A stretch of 64,000 nt of DNA from Diploscapter coronatus. Taxonomy: Eukaryota; Nematoda; Chromadorea; Rhabditida; Rhabditidae. The notes below the pieces were generated by a model. It searched no databases and had not been told where the DNA came from. It saw only the letters and a list, made by a program, of their open reading frames with translations. The position numbers and the translations under genes are program-made. The stretch spans positions 52,723,201-52,787,200 of the forward strand of contig OZ038422.1 of assembly GCA_964036155.1 (NCBI GenBank), in the 5' to 3' direction. The number at the start of each line of letters is the position of its first letter. Positions within the stretch are counted from its first letter, which is position 1. This document shows positions 22,292 to 34,821 of the stretch, in pieces.

Positions 22292-25200
22292 ATGGACCGC
22301 CTGCGTCGCTCGCTCCGATTACCGGTCAGTCGGAAAATTTCATAAATTATTTCTAAATTCCGAGTTTGATCTCATTTTGAATGTTTTCAATGGTCATTTT
22401 TCTAGCATCAAAACACAATATAAAAGAAGAAGAACGTGCATTAAAAATAGTGAAAAGTCACGATTTTATGAAAAAATCATTATCCAGTTTGAACTGTTAC
22501 GTGTGTTCTATTAATGAAGACTCATTTTATTATTAGAAAAAGTCCAAACTCTAAATATTGAAATGTAAATTTGAAATAAAACATTTACCTTTCTAATTTC
22601 TATATTGCAGCGTCGTCACCGCAGTCCAGAGCGCCAAACGCCTCCTGAATTGGCGAATTCGACTACTGGAAAACAGGAACTTTGGCAGCCTGATGAGACA
22701 GCCGTCAAAGCCGGATTGTGCAGTTTTCATGTTAAGGTAAAATATAATTTATTCTTCTTGTTTACTATAATTTTTGGGTGAGCAAGATTTTGCTTAGCAT
22801 TATTTTCCTAGAAAAAGGACTAATTTGAAAAAATGATATTTTTGAACAAACTTAGCACTTCTAACATTCGCGTTCTAATTTTATCCAAACTAGAAACTTT
22901 CCTACTTACTTAAAAAGCAACTCACTCATCCATAGCTGATGATCATTAGCCTGATTACCAAGCCTCCTCGTCTATTATTCCTGTTCATTCGTCTATTTTC
23001 AGTACCTCGGTTCAGTGGAAGTCTTCGAATCAAGGGGAATGCCAGTCTGTGAGGGCGCACTCAAGGCACTGAGGGTAAGGAATATGAATCATTGATAAAG
23101 CTAAAACAAAGAGACTATTGGTAAATTACACCAAAGGTTTTGCTTTCTTTATCATCTTTATTTCACTAAAAAGAAACTCGTTTCAAATTGAAAGTCGGTA
23201 AATTTCTATAAATTTTGAGAAGCATTTGTTTGCGATTTAGAAAATTGGTTAACTTTCCAGAAAGAAAACTGAAATAATCAACTTCAGAACTCGCGACGCA
23301 AGCCTGTGAAGGCACTTCTATATGTGTCAGGAGATGGTTTGAGGGTGGTCGATCAGGAACACAATCGGGGACTGATCGTTGATCAGACCATTGAAAAGGT
23401 AGGAAATAGTTTCTCAAGAAAAATTGTATGAGTGTGAACAAGTTTCGCTTTTTGAAGATATCGCTGTCTTATCGTCTTTATTTTCAGGTCTCATTTTGTG
23501 CTCCCGACAGAAACAACGACAAGGGCTTTGCCTACATCTGCAGAGACGGCACCTCGAGAAGGTGGATGTGTCACGGATTTCATGCCACGAAAGAATCAGT
23601 AAATCTTATTTTATGTAGCATATTTTAATCAAATCAAGGGGGAATGTAAAATTCATCAGAACCCGAAAAACGTATAACTTTTTTTTTTCATAATTGTTCG
23701 AAATTTTCTGGAACTCGTAAAATGTCGATAATTTCTCATGTTTAGCATTTTCAGGGTGAACGCTTGTCCCACGCCGTCGGTTGCGCATTTGCGATTTGTC
23801 TGGAAAGGAAGAAGAAACGCGACGAGGAATCGACTTGCTCATCTTCAGCCCCGGCCACAGTCGAACAGACACTCAACCCCAATTGGGGAGATGCTAATCA
23901 GGCCTCGATTTCTCACGAGTAAGATCAACGTGAACACTTGAGCATTGTTTCAAAAGAAAATATTCAGCGATACTCCTACTTCATCAAATTCTGCGAATCA
24001 ACAACAGTTCACAAGAACGAATCAGGGATATCAATCCTTCAGGAAGCAGATTTCGATTACAGAAAGATTGCAGGTAGGGAAAGTTTGAAGATAATTGGAT
24101 TTGGATAGTTTCAAAAAAAGTACAAAATACTTTATTTTGATTTCGATCTCAAGTTTTCGAATTTATATTAACTCTTCCCTTCGTCTGAAATAGAGATTCT
24201 TTTTTAATTCGGAAATATTTTCAAGGACCCTCAATCGGCCATTCTAACAACAGCCCCATCTGCGAGCCAACAACTTCCCGCTTCGATGGCCAAACCTCGA
24301 CCTGCTTCTAACCCTGCACTATTCCAAAGACAGGTCAAAATTTGGTTTATTTCAAAGGCGGGATAATGTCGGGAGAAATAGAGTTTGGTAACAAATCACT
24401 TGCTTCAAATCTTTGATAACAATGTGTTCATTCATGGTTACAAAGTACTCGCAGTCATTTCAGAATTGGTCCAAGTTTGAATTTTTAAACTCTAACTAGT
24501 CCTGATTTTTATTATCTAAATAATTTTAATAATTCTCTCAAACATTGATATTTTTTACTTTTCAGGGTTCTCTCCGGGCTCCAGAATCATCGAATTCACA
24601 AAACTTCCGTCGAAATTACTCGCTTCGCACGGATGCACTCGCAAATTCATCGCCGAAAAAGGTAATGTTTTCAATTTACTCTCGATTTGCTCATTTCCTC
24701 GCGAAATCGAAAGGGAATTATGACGCTCTGAATTCGAATGAAATCGAAAGTTGAGAGCTAGAGACTTGATTTGCATAAGTAAGTCTGGAAAATGATAGAT
24801 AGGGGAATTAATTCAAAGTACCATCATATATATTTCAATCGATTTTTCCTCGGAATTTCGAGCATTTCCCAAAATTTGCTAAAACCTAGCCCCGACTATA
24901 AATATTTTATCAATTGATTTGAAAGGAGTTTCTATTCTCCCTAATTTCTCCCCCAAGATGAGCATAAAAGATTACGTGGCCTACAAGCTGCACAACTTGC
25001 GCGATCTGGATTATCGCTACAATTTGAATCTGGGCGCGAAGTTTCGTCCTGGGGAAGTCGTCGATTTTGAATATTTGTCCGCCGCGGCGAAGAAGTTGAG
25101 ATATGGGGCGAGGCAGGAGTTGGGCAAGAAAATCGAGGAGCTCAAGCTGATGCATTCCAATTTCCAACTGAGAATGTACAGCAAAATGCAGTACGAAGAT

Positions 25201-26662
25201 GATGACGTGAATTTTCATTTGTATTTTTAAATCAATTTCGATTCAAGATTTAAGCCTCGAATATCTATATTTGATCTTCTTTCGAATTTTCGAAATTTTA
25301 GCTTCATCAGCTATAAAGGAACATGAAAAAATTAGCAGAGGAATGATCTGCACTTTTTCGAATTTTATACACATTTTTCTTTTTAAACAGTCGATATTTT
25401 AGTACGGCAATATGATGCATTCTGAGCCGATCTACGAGGGCGACGAGGACATTCCGCATCCTATGGACTTGGTGCACATCGAGCAACTGCCCCACGTCAT
25501 CACTCCCCCGAACAATCACACGACAAACCACCAATATTCTAATCTGACTAGTTCTATGAATTCCGTGAGTTTTTTTTTCTTATTTTAATTTTATCAATTA
25601 ACTTGAAAAATACGGCGAAAGCAATGATTACTATCCATGGTAATTTTTGGAAAAATCCGCATGTTTACAAAGCTTCGTGCCTAAACTTTTACCATCAAAT
25701 AGGTGACTTAATACGAGTCTTCCAGTTGATTATTTTAAAAGTAACAAATGGTGATATTTTAGTCGCAACTACCTCCCGATTCGCTTATCAATCTGCAGTC
25801 GCCCGAGAACGCTTTACCGCCTTCACAAGGATTCGATCCATTCGCACAACAGAAGGCTCAGCAGAATGCGCAGATGAATAAGTGAGTTGTCTAGAGATAT
25901 CACAATCGATAATTTTTTTGCTAAAACGAAGAAAAAAATTTCTACCCATAATAACATATTAAAATTGTTCCTATTACAAATTGCGATTTCAGTGGTCACT
26001 TGCCCACGTCTGCACAAATGGACGCATCCAAATCTAAGGCGGATGCCTGGTTGGACGACGTGTTTCGTCAGTCTTTGACTCTGAGTTCCCCTCCGCCTGG
26101 GGGGACAACGCCTTCGAACGTCTTCACTTCTCCGAACACTTCCGGAATGCAGACATCGACTAGTTCGTCGTCTTGGGCTTCTAATATGGTAGGATTTGAA
26201 AGTTCTATTTTTCTAGATTTAAAAAAAAATGTTTTATCGTTTTAAAATTTTATTTTATATCAAGATTTTCAAAACTAAATAGTGATTTATTAGACTAAAA
26301 TAGTATGTTTAGGTTCCAAACCAACCACCACTTCAAAGGCCCCAGACTATCAACACGATGAATGGCGGATGGACAAATCGTGAGTTTTCAATGATTTAAA
26401 AATTGCCTTTTAATACATATTTTAGAGCGAATTCAATCTTTGCAATCTCCACAAACTCCCGATTTACTTGTATTCGACAGCCCTCTCACAACCACGGCTG
26501 CATCCGCACCGGTTTCGAATGGACCGCCACCCTTGCCTATGAAAGCTGCCATTTCGAATGGAAATACGGTAAATTTTTAGAAAAATTTTGATATTTTATA
26601 ATTACCCGAGAAGAATCTTTCAAGACCAATCTTGCAAATTGATTGATGAAGGTTAAAAAATG

Positions 26663-26694
<32 letters not shown>

Positions 26695-26924
26695 TTCTAC
26701 TTTTCCTAATTTACCATTTTTAGACAAACGGCTCATCCGTTCATACGCAGCAAAATCAGCAAGGAAACTCAAATTCGAGTTCGAACGCATCTCCCTTCGG
26801 TAGTCGGTCTGTGGAATGGGACACTGCAAAGCCAGTCGAAATCCCCAAACCAGTGGACCCTTTCGATATAATGTGGAGTAACCAAATGGTGGCCAGGGTC
26901 AATGGAACACCTGCTAATTCGTAA
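22292..26924 (+). CDS. num-1: Numb homologue (PTB-domain endocytic adaptor)
   Basis: Fifteen exons join in frame: 22292-22324, 22611-22736, 23003-23074, 23288-23398, 23488-23598, 23755-23918, 23968-24073, 24226-24333, 24566-24661, 25403-25564, 25763-25881, 25993-26188, 26313-26379, 26426-26568 and 26724-26924. They encode about 603 aa. The protein starts [11 protein letters not shown], the basic Numb N-terminus with a potential membrane and aPKC site. The PTB domain (about residues 35-190) includes [40 protein letters not shown] and [19 protein letters not shown]. It continues with [20 protein letters not shown] and [11 protein letters not shown]. Next comes [12 protein letters not shown], the Numb serine site. 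The tail is Pro/Ser/Gln-rich with DPF motifs (GFDPFAQ; DPFDIMW), which bind AP-2 in Numb proteins; I see no NPF. Numb antagonises Notch and regulates endocytic recycling. The start follows an acceptor at 22272. Confidence 0.95.
24958..25230 (+). CDS. Unrecognised ORF inside num-1 intron 9 (nested gene or cassette exon)
   Basis: The num-1 intron between 24661 and 25403 holds an ORF of 90 codons starting [20 protein letters not shown] and continuing with [20 protein letters not shown]. Its codon use is GC-richer than the surrounding intron and resembles the real exons. It has an ATG, a stop at 25228-25230 and an acceptor-like TTTCTCCCCCAAG right before the ATG. A donor GTGAAT at 25207 would make 24958-25206 a frame-preserving extra exon of num-1 (phase 0 at both ends). 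I recognise no family. Either it is an alternative exon or an independent nested gene with a predicted charged helical product. Confidence 0.55.
   Translation: MSIKDYVAYKLHNLRDLDYRYNLNLGAKFRPGEVVDFEYLSAAAKKLRYGARQELGKKIEELKLMHSNFQLRMYSKMQYEDDDVNFHLYF
26663..26689 (+). repeat. Poly-T tract (27 nt)
   Basis: An uninterrupted run of 27 T lies in the last num-1 intron, just before the 26723 acceptor. It may act as an extended polypyrimidine tract and is prone to sequencing length error. Confidence 0.9.
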
Positions 26925-27882
26925 TTTACAGTTTGACTGCTTGAGGAGGAATAGTTTTGTCAGGGCTGAAAAATAACTATCCAGAATTTGTGCCAACATT
27001 TGCCTAATAATCAAAAGTTTCCTATGCAAATGCAGTTTATTTGAACATTTTCAAGATGATTTTTAGGTCTAAAATATTGACAGTCAACTGTGAGATGATA
27101 ATTCTTAACTCACAATATGCCTTATGTGTTAAAATTTCGGCAGTTTGAGGAGAAATTGTTGTCAGAAAACTATTGTTATTCTAAAAACCATTACATTTTG
27201 CCTAATTTAAGTTGCCTATTCAATGCCATAGTTGATGATTAGTAAAACATATATTAGAAGAAATTTTATTTTGCTTTCATATGTTCAAAAATCAACTATG
27301 ATAATTGGGTTGCAAAACGGGGATTCGATATTGAAATACCATTGTATCAAATGTATTAGAAGAATCGTATATTTTAGAAAATGTTCTATTTAAAAACTTA
27401 ATGTCTGTCGGCAAAATTGTAGAATATTTTCTAAACAATTTTATTTCAATTTAACTCGATTCTTTCTCGTTCGAAGTGTTCTTATGGATTAGTTCGCAAT
27501 TTCCTGCAGCGACCTGCTTTCAGTCAACCACGTGTATGCTTTTTTCCGACTGTCATCAATTTTCATGTATTATTACATTTAAAATTTCACTTTTATAATT
27601 TGCCGAAATATTTTAATTTCTATTCGAAATTGGCTATCATTTATTAATCCCAGAACCAGAATTATTATATTTAACGCTAATTTAATTCCTTAACAATCAT
27701 CTGTGAACTGATTGCGGTTGCAATATTCAAGCTGTTATTTTATCTTGTTGAAGTTCAGTACATTTTAGTAGATGTGTAATTATTTCTAAACAAATTAAAT
27801 AAAATATTTCCAAAATTGATGAAATTAATAATAGGCAATAGATAAATGTAAAAAGATATTTCATTTTTTATGTATAGGACAT
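26925..27882. other. num-1 3' region and AT-rich intergenic DNA
   Basis: No exon seen. The sequence includes the presumed num-1 3' UTR. Confidence 0.4.
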
Positions 27883-28788
27883 GAAGCTTACATCTGAGTG
27901 GTCATGCTACCGTGAACCTTTTCTTAAGTGCTTCAGCGATATTATAATGGTAAGATATAGAATTTGTAAGTTAGAATTGTTTATTTCAAATTTGAACCTG
28001 CTATGCCAGGGACTTGGATATTCGAAAATGGACACTTCGAGCCGTTAATTTCAATTTCAATTTGGATGAAAGTTCTTTTCTACCTTGGTTTCTCTCGGAA
28101 ATTCCTCATGACGATGTAGAGCTATTTGAACCTGAAGATGACTGGTTTCAGACAAAGATGAGCATTATTGATAATATAAGCATTATTTAATATAAGGATG
28201 TTAAACAGCAATCGTTGAATAAACGATTATTACGTCTACGTACTTTTTCAATAGTCTTCCGAAATGTACTAATGAATAGATGCGTTTATGCAGGGATCAT
28301 ATCTGGATCGTAAAATTTTTAATCGCCTAATTTTCGGTAATACGGCATGTCATAATGCCATTTAGTTTCAATGTTTTCTATATTTATATTAACAATCCCA
28401 AATGCAAATAAAATTTCCCAGTTCCACTATTGAATTATTTATGAAGATTTGTTTTAGAATATTCTGACATGGTATTCCAAAAATTTTAGTAACTATCTTA
28501 CTTTTTGATTCATTTTTGAAGAAGTTAATAATAACTTAATGGATCAATAAATCTTTCTAAATTTGACAGCTATGCTATATTATTACATTTCAATATTCTT
28601 GTTTCTTTCTTCAAAGATTTTTCGTCGCTGTATCTGAGTGTTTTCATTCAATAAATCATCTTTTCGTTTGGGTTTTCAGGGCGTGAACAAAACTAAAGAT
28701 AAATTCAAAATTGACAAAGATGGGTCAATTAAGTTCCACTCTGCAGATGATTATTTGGAACCGATAAATAAAAACGTTTTTCAACCAT
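27883..28788 (+). CDS. Possible spliced gene fragment, unrecognised
   Basis: An exon-like segment begins after TTTTTATGTATAG and reads DMKLTSEWSCYREPFLKCFS, then DIIM, ending at a GTAAGA donor near 27952. A later exon after GGTTTTCAG (28680-28788) reads GVNKTKDKFKIDKDGSIKFH, then SADDYLEPINKN, and stops, with compatible phase 0. Between them an ORF at about 28014-28189 (LDIRKWTLRAVNF to EIPHDDVELF) has coding-like composition but does not fit the same phase. The full structure, the start and the family are unclear; it may be a decaying gene. Confidence 0.3.
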
Positions 28789-28843
28789 AACACTTTCAGT
28801 TTTGCTGTGATTTTCATTGAATTGGCCATTATCATTCAAAGCG

Positions 28844-29907
28844 ATGATCAAAATCTTACTCATTCTCGTTGTTTATCAATTCCAATCGATTTCGGCTGAC
28901 AAAGATGCATTTGTTAATGCGATCTCAAAAGGTACTCTTGAATTACTTTACTATAAGAATAAATTTTTAACAGTTACAATCAAGATCATTATTATGCCTA
29001 CTTGAGCATGTAATAAGCTTATCAATAAACTGTTTTGAATGGTAATTTGAAAATTTCGTCATTTTTATGAAAGAATAATTTTTTGACGAAATGCTCAAAT
29101 TGTCATTTTAAATTTACAGGCCTGACCTCAACATTTCACACCGGTCTGCCAGATGATAAAGTTGAAGTTTTCCATAAGGTAAACTAGTCTATATCCCATT
29201 CAAGCCAAATTGTGTTAAAAATGACAGATAATGCAATTGGTACAGGATAGCAGTACATCCACTGAAAAGAGGCTTAAGGATATCAAGTCACTGTTAGTCG
29301 ATTTGAAGCAAGTAAGAAATTGAAAACAATTTATGGAATAATGGGGTTTTCTAATAATCGAAAAAGAAGAAACACTGAAAATTTAGGAGGACCAAGAATC
29401 ACTCTACAAAGGTATGATAGAAAAATTCGACGAATTCTGGGCGAGATTGAAGAAGGAAGATGTTGATGAGAAGGTACGAATTTGCTCTATTTTAGGCTTT
29501 CAGGAATTTCGCAACTTTTTTAAAATATAAATTTGCATATTTCTGAGTATATTAGTGCAATAAAATGTGAATTTTAGACCCATGTAAAAAGTTGGGAACA
29601 TCACGTTGCGATGTTGCGGCATTGCAACATTTCCGAATTAATCATATATTGTAAATTTTTAAATAGAAATATTTAGGTGAGAAATTTGGAGACTGAATTG
29701 AGAGAACTGATAAACGACATCGATATGTACAAGAAGGGAGATGAAAACGCTGAGAAAGAAATTCGAGAGACCCTGAATAAGGCTGATGAAGCAACACTCA
29801 AGACTTACGGAACACTCTCCAAGGAGATTTTCTTCAACAATTGCACAGAGATACCACCCTTAGTGGCTAAAGAAAACGATCGCTTTATCTTGTGCCGCAC
29901 CTTTTAA
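28844..29907 (+). CDS. Secreted helical family member 3 (5 exons, 182 aa)
   Basis: Exons 28844-28931, 29120-29178, 29228-29311, 29387-29473 and 29677-29907 total 549 nt. The product starts MIKILLILVVYQFQSISA (signal peptide) and DKDAFVNAISKG, continues with STEKRLKDIKSLLVDLKQ, and carries the conserved block ARLKKEDVDEKVRNLETELR. The C-terminal helix reads DMYKKGDENAEKEIRETL and ATLKTYGTLSKEIF. The tail is longer than in paralogues and contains two Cys (NNCTE, LCRTF), possibly forming a disulfide. First of six head-to-tail copies. Function unknown. Confidence 0.75.
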
Positions 29908-30441
29908 AATTAATTTAAAAGTATCGCGACATTTCTGAACTATTTTGATCTAGATATAAATAATCGAGTCAAAGTAATATAAATGTGAGTAGTTTTATTG
30001 TGATTAGTTCATCTTTGGAATGATTATCCATATAATGGATATTAACGTACAAACTGCTTCATTTTGGATGATTCTGAATTCCTCATTCGTTATTGAAAAT
30101 TACTAGATGCTCATTCTATTACTATTCAATTCACTCACCTTCTCTCCCTTTCCTGCCAGTGCCGCTTAGCGGATACGGCTCATCCCATCTACATCTTGTC
30201 TCTCTCTTTCTCTCCATTTATATTGTTATCTCTCTTCAACCACTGACTATTTGTCATTTATCATTTATCATCCCTTCTTCCTCGACCAGTGAGTCTCATT
30301 TCCTGTCCCCGTCTTGGACGGTCGGTCCTAATTTCCGTCTGTCAATTCTTGTAAATTTTCTATTTTCCTTGCTGTGCTAGACAATAAATAGTTGCCAACA
30401 ACTTGTGGCTGACACGGCACCGCTCGACAAGCACAACAAAA
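29908..30441. other. Intergenic with pyrimidine-rich stretch
   Basis: Separates members 3 and 4. Positions 30105-30360 are strongly C/T-rich on the plus strand. The 95-codon ORF there is low-complexity and not called. Confidence 0.4.
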
Positions 30442-31293
30442 ATGTCATCTAAAATTGTCCTGATATTTCTAATTTCTCAATTTCAATCGATAGCCGGAGA
30501 CAAAAACGCTTCGATAGACAAGATGGTGAAAGGTATGATATTTTATGACTAAAATGAAATTTTGTTAGATTCTGTGAACTTAACGATAAAACTTCTTTCA
30601 AAGTTCAGAAATGGTACGACCATACATGAATGAAAATAACTATTCGGACAACAGGATAAAAGCAGTCGCTGGGGTAATTGATAAAAATTTTATCGATTCT
30701 TATCTGTTAATTTTTAGATGTTTATAATAGCTCTGGATGGAAGTATATCGCTGGAGGAGAGAATTGTCAAACTTCGCGATTTTGGAACTGAAAATATAAG
30801 AAAGATCGTGAGAAACACAATTCCTCACATAACAGATGAAGAAATTGGGGTAATTTTTCGATTTTATTTATAATAACGTGAGGCAAATATGAAAATTATT
30901 GACTTAGAAACGATAATTTAAAATTGTTATCGAAAATCAAAAATATTATGACATCCCGTCAATTTTCTGGAATAGTTTTGAAACGATTTTACAAATTAAG
31001 GAACCAATGTCGAAGACATTGATCCCTACGGCTAAACAATTCGACAAATATGTAAAGCGGTTGCAGGACGATGATGTTACTGATGAAGTTTAATTTTTTA
31101 CTTTAATTAAAGTAAAGGTATAATTTAGGTTCGAAATTTAGTGGATAAAATGAAGCAACTGAAAACTGATCTGAATATGTATCGGAAAGGAAAAGAATAT
31201 GCCGAAAATAGGTTAAGAGAAGTATTAAACAATGAAGATGAAGCGACAATAAATAAGTTTCAAGATTTAAATAAGGAATATGGAATATATTAA
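30442..31293 (+). CDS. Secreted helical family member 4 (5 exons, 179 aa)
   Basis: Exons 30442-30532, 30609-30673, 30718-30849, 31001-31087 and 31129-31293 keep the frame. The product starts MSSKIVLIFLISQFQSIAG (signal peptide) and DKNASIDKMVKE. It continues with SLEERIVKLRDF and HITDEEIG. The family block is KRLQDDDVTDEVRNLVDKMK, followed by LNMYRKGKEYAENRLREVL and ATINKFQDLNKEYGIY. The fourth acceptor (ACAAATTAAG) is weaker than usual. Role unknown. Confidence 0.72.
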
Positions 31294-31602
31294 TTTGTTC
31301 TTAAAACTTTTATATTCGCAATTAGTATTTTTCATAAATTGTTGCACTAGTGTGTATATTATTCAAATAAATTTGTATTCGACGGGTATTTTCGCACTTG
31401 TTCATAAATTGTGTCCACTGGTTGATAAATAACGAGTAGTCTAAAGAATTCTCATCGACAGGTAAATATGATATCAAAATTACGCCACTGTCGCAGTAGG
31501 TACATGAAAAAGCAAACTATATAAGAGATCAATCGTTATCAAGTTAAAACAGTCTAGTGACTGGTAGCAAAATTGTACTAGCCTTTCTACATATTCCTCT
31601 AA

Positions 31603-32352
31603 ATGTTGTCGAAAATATTGTTGATTTTTCTATTATACAAATTTCAAACGGCATTATCGGAAAAAAACGATATAATAAACGATCTTAGCAAAAGTAATAT
31701 CTTTCAGTTCTTTTGATATTGGGGGATTTATTATATTTAAAATTTTAGATTTAGCAGACATTTTCGTCCAAATAAGTGATCAGTTCACGGAAGTAGATGT
31801 CAAATTAAAGTTGAAGGTTTGCAAAAGTTATCGAATAAAAATTTAAGCTAAAATAGATAATATCTATAATACGTAACGACTCTAAATCCAAGGACGAAAT
31901 CATCGCAGAAGTTCGGAAGCATACTATTGCTACCTATAAGATACAAGGGAAAGAAAACGATAAATCTAATTCTGAAGATCTGATTTGGGTATAATAATAT
32001 TATATTTCAATTAATCTATTTTTATTGAATTTAGAAAGCACACGAACCATTTGCTCTACGTGCGACTGATGGTGAGCAGGCTTGGATAAATCGTCTGAAA
32101 AAGGACGACGTGACAGACGAGGTTGGATAATATTTGTGACTATAAAATGAAAAATTTTAATATAATGAAGCAATTTAGGTAAGGAAACTTGAACAGGAAT
32201 ATAGAAAACTGTGTGAAAATATGGAGATGTATAAGAATGGGGACGAATTTGTGAAGAAATCACTGAAGGAATTACTGGAAAAATTTGACGAAGCAACACT
32301 CAAAAAGTATCAGGAATTACGAAACGAATTCTATAAGCAATCAAGTCAATAA
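31603..32352 (+). CDS. Secreted helical family member 5 (5 exons, 171 aa)
   Basis: Exons 31603-31693, 31749-31816, 31893-31988, 32035-32121 and 32179-32352. The signal peptide is MLSKILLIFLLYKFQTALS. The third exon (96 nt) is shorter than the 132-138 nt in paralogues and lacks most of the ERL..I helix. The family block is INRLKKDDVTDEVRKLEQEY; the end is EFVKKSLKELLEKFDEATLK and KYQELRNEFY. An upstream acceptor could lengthen exon 3, so that boundary is the least certain part. Confidence 0.7.
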
Positions 32353-32907
32353 AGTATCGTATATGGCCAAAATTGCGCCACAAATTTGTAAATCATTCAA
32401 ATTTTTTTTATTATTGATGATTATCAGTGATAGATATTAGTTTTACTTAGCTGTTGTTCAAAGTAATATGATATTTTTCCGCTGTTATCTCTTGAATAAA
32501 TTTTACTTCATAATAATGCTCACATAAAAGTTGTTTAGATAGTAATTCCAAATCCACGTAATGGAAAACCATCAAACAACGAATTTACATTTTTACAAGT
32601 GTTCAACATTTTTATTCTTCATTAAAAACAAATTACGAATTGATGGTGTTGTTCTCTATCATCACCTTAACTTTCGGACAACTATCATGCTATTCATAGT
32701 GAGTATCAATGTGTTTATTGAAAGTTTTTCGAATTCTCAGAAAATCGATGCTAGCGATAGCACGTCAAATTTAGTAATCTGGTTCTAGAATGACTTTGTG
32801 TTTGTAATGATTATCTTACCTGAATGGTGTGTTGATAAAAGGAAGAAGTTACGTATCATCTATTCGTTCATAAAAGATTTGATCACTTTTGCTAAATATT
32901 TTCTAAA
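32353..32907. other. Intergenic
   Basis: AT-rich spacer between family members 5 and 6. The ORF at 32561-32788 has no supporting motif. Confidence 0.4.
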
Positions 32908-33787
32908 ATGTCTTCGAAAATTATTATTCTAATATTCGCATTATATAATTTTCAATCAGTATTATGCGACAAGAAAGAGTTGGTAGATGAGCTTTCAGGA
33001 GGTGAAATTTTTAATTTCATTAGAAATTCTTTGAAAAATGGTTGATATTGCAGAATTGGCTCAAATATTCCCAGAAATCAATGATACAATTTCGGAAGAA
33101 GATATCAAATTCATGCAAAAGGTAAATAATGTTTTCCGCGCTATTTTTAATGAAAATATTTCATCAACAATGTTTTTCATTTGTTTTTCTTCAGTTTTTT
33201 TTCTATTTTTCGAAGATTCTACTACAGAAAATGAAGTGTTCTATGAAAAAATAATTAGAATTATCGTATAATTTTCAGATCAACTTGATTGTCCAGGATA
33301 ATTCGAAGCAGGTTGGCGAGAGAATTGTCGACATCCGAAAACTGTCCGTTCCTTATGTCCGAAAGAAGATGGGCAAAGAGGGCGAGAAAGTCACTGATGT
33401 CGAGATTTGGAAGAACCAAGTTCCACGATTGAATAGTTTGGTCAACAAGAACGATCAGTGGATAACCAGATTGAAGAAGGACGATGTTAATGATAAGGTA
33501 GAATTTTTTAGTCAAAATTTATTGAAATTTTAAAATTGAAATCATCATAGAAATGATCTAAATTTTTAAGGTTGAAATTTATTGATTTTTTAAAATTGGA
33601 TGCTATTTTTACGTAATTATTTTAGGTCAAAGCACTTGAAGTGGAAATTAGAAAGCTGGATCAGGCACTGGATATGTACACGAAAGGACACGCTTTTGTG
33701 GGAAAGACCTTGAAAGAAGCTCTGGAAAAATTCGATGAGGACATTCTCAAGAAATATATCGAACTTAGACATGAAATTTTCGCTTGA
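32908..33787 (+). CDS. Secreted helical family member 6 (4 exons, 180 aa)
   Basis: Exons 32908-33001, 33054-33121, 33279-33497 and 33626-33787. The product starts MSSKIIILIFALYNFQSVLC (signal peptide) and DKKELVDELSGE. The middle reads GERIVDIRKLSVPYVRKKMG and VTDVEIWKNQVPRLNSL. The family block is QWITRLKKDDVNDKVKALEV; the end is TLKEALEKFDEDILKKYIEL. The intron that follows EIW in other members is absent here, so exons 3 and 4 are fused (219 nt), consistent with clean intron loss. Confidence 0.78.
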
Positions 33788-34037
33788 ATAATAGATGAAT
33801 AAAATGTTTTAAGTTTGTATTTTGTTTTATATTAAGTTAGATATGTAGTCGTCTGATTTTTCCCAAATTATGAACTTTGAATTTTCTTCGACCAAATATT
33901 ATAGTCTTCAAGACGCATCAACCATCAGTAAGTGAATGACAGAACTGGATTGACTGCTGCATGATAAACTTGAAGTTATTTTTCATTAGAAACACTAGCA
34001 CCAAAATTGATCGTTTTTCGGCTTATTAGTATCGATT

Positions 34038-34821
34038 ATGATTATTTTTCTAGTTTTATTATCCCTACTTCACTTTCAACCTATTTCATGCGAAGATAGC
34101 GGAAAAGATAGAGAAGCCAAAATGAATGGTTTGGCTAAAGGTAAAAATCCATTTTGATCAATTTATGACCACTACACTTCAATCAACTGTTGTTATTCAT
34201 GAAGTTTCAGAAATGTCGAAAATGTTTCCCACTTCGTTAAAAATGGATCGTTCAGAAGCCGAATTCACGGCGAAGGTTTTTTTTCTTTTTTTAATCTTAT
34301 TCCTATGTTTTTCCAAAATTGTTAAAGGTCGCTGGTGTTGCTCAGAATATTTCAATACCGCCTGAGGAACGATTGGAGAAAATCAAGGAATTCTACTTTC
34401 CCGTTGGACGTCAAATATTCGCCAACACAACAAGAAGGAAGGAGATGTCGGATGATGAGATCTGGGCAAGATTTTATGATATTTCCTTATAAAATATGTA
34501 AAAAAAATTGTTTCAGAAGATCCAAATCCCTATAATGAACATGATGATAAATTTGTACGATAAACTATCTAAGCGATTGCTGGAAAGCGATATGAACCCT
34601 GAGGTAAATTAACTGCGAATAGTTTAGAAATTGAATTGGTTCAGGTCAGAGCAATCAGTAAACGGGTCAGAACGTTGGAAAGGGAGCCAGAAATGTACCA
34701 GGAAGGATATGATTACGTTTTCGATCATCTGAAATCGACCGTGATTAACGTAACTGATTCGGATTTGGACAAATACATTTCTATCTGGGATGCAATTAGG
34801 AAGAATAGGCGTATAAATTGA
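34038..34821 (+). CDS. Secreted helical family member 7 (5 exons, 189 aa)
   Basis: Exons 34038-34140, 34211-34275, 34328-34465, 34517-34603 and 34645-34821. The product starts MIIFLVLLSLLHFQPISC (signal peptide) and EDSGKDREAKMNGLAKE. It continues with PPEERLEKIKEFYFPVGRQI and MSDDEIW, then YDKLSKRLLESDMNPEVRAI. The C-terminus reads REPEMYQEGYDYVFDHLKST and LDKYISIWDAIRK. The intron after EIW begins GCAAGA, not GT, and no GT donor gives an open frame, so it is a GC-AG intron. Closest to member 8. Confidence 0.77.
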
